Assembly (NCBI GenBank): GCA_017399665.1
Contig: JAFQBR010000259.1
Coordinates: forward strand, 1-6,162
Direction of reading: 5' to 3'
DNA length: 6,162 bases
Origin: Clostridia bacterium
GTDB taxonomy: Bacteria > Bacillota_A > Clostridia > Christensenellales > Borkfalkiaceae
The notes under the pieces were generated by a model. The model was given only the letters and a program-made list of their open reading frames with translations. It searched no databases and was not told the DNA's origin. Position numbers and translations under genes: made by a program. Shown piece after piece: positions 6,083 through 6,162 of the stretch (position 1 is the stretch's first letter; each line of letters opens with the position of its first letter).

Positions 6083-6121
6083 AAAAGACCGGGCGGATTT
6101 TTTAATCCACTCGGCTTTTTT
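6083..6121. terminator. Probable bidirectional intrinsic terminator
   Basis: CCGGGCGGATT (6089-6099) pairs with AATCCACTCGG (6104-6114) around a TTTT loop, with one G-T pair and one C-A mismatch. On the plus strand six T follow (6116-6121). On the minus strand the tail reads TCTTTTGTTTTG, also T-rich, and the flanking A and T tracts can extend the stem. No plus-strand gene ends just before it, so its main role is probably to end a minus-strand gene lying to the right. Confidence 0.75.
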
Positions 6122-6139
6122 GTGTTACATTTATATTTT

Positions 6140-6162
6140 TTAATCTCTCCAAAGAGCTGAAG
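6140..6162 (-). CDS. Possible last codons of a minus-strand gene entering from the right
   Basis: One minus-strand frame reads SALWRD and then TAA (6142-6140), 19 nt before the terminator at 6121-6083. The position fits a gene end followed by its terminator, but six codons cannot identify a product. The other two minus-strand frames stay open into the terminator and are less plausible. This is inference from context only. Confidence 0.2.

Noticed and set aside
5999..6160. A 53-codon plus-strand frame starting at ATG 5999
   Set aside because: It has no ribosome binding site, its composition is what AT-rich DNA gives by chance, and it reads straight through the terminator hairpin at 6083-6121.

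Overview
This is an ordinary housekeeping segment of an AT-rich, Gram-positive-type bacterial chromosome, most likely from the Bacillota (Clostridia-like). The evidence for that is hrcA with a CIRCE operator, a low-GC polA-coaE-lytic transglycosylase operon, sigma-A-type promoters, purine-rich ribosome binding sites, a CCA-encoding tRNA-Leu and U-tailed intrinsic terminators. I see no phage, insertion sequence, CRISPR array or clear accessory system.

Layout from left to right: (1) the 5' three quarters of hrcA on the minus strand, running off the left edge, preceded by a CIRCE operator and a strong promoter. (2) A minus-strand terminator that closes the next operon. (3) A tightly packed minus-strand operon, in transcription order polA, coaE, a short lytic transglycosylase gene and a CPBP-family membrane protease gene. 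The polA-coaE gap is 5 nt, and the next two junctions overlap by 17 and 14 nt. The transglycosylase gene starts at TTG. (4) A compact intergenic region with two face-to-face promoters arranged as a dyad, one for polA and one for the tRNA. (5) tRNA-Leu(CAA) on the plus strand, followed by two intrinsic terminators in tandem. (6) An extremely AT-rich, apparently non-coding stretch containing paired GTGAAATTTT repeats. (7) A terminator near the right edge that looks usable from both strands, possibly ending a minus-strand gene that lies mostly outside the window.

The genes combine DNA repair and replication (PolA), the last step of coenzyme A synthesis (CoaE), peptidoglycan turnover (lytic transglycosylase) and a membrane protein of unknown substrate (CPBP). 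HrcA is a separate unit that represses heat-shock operons and probably its own. The most interesting points are regulatory: the mirrored promoter pair between polA and tRNA-Leu, a third HrcA half-site over the hrcA ribosome binding site, and the repeat-bearing AT-rich spacer. I found no convincing novel multi-gene system.
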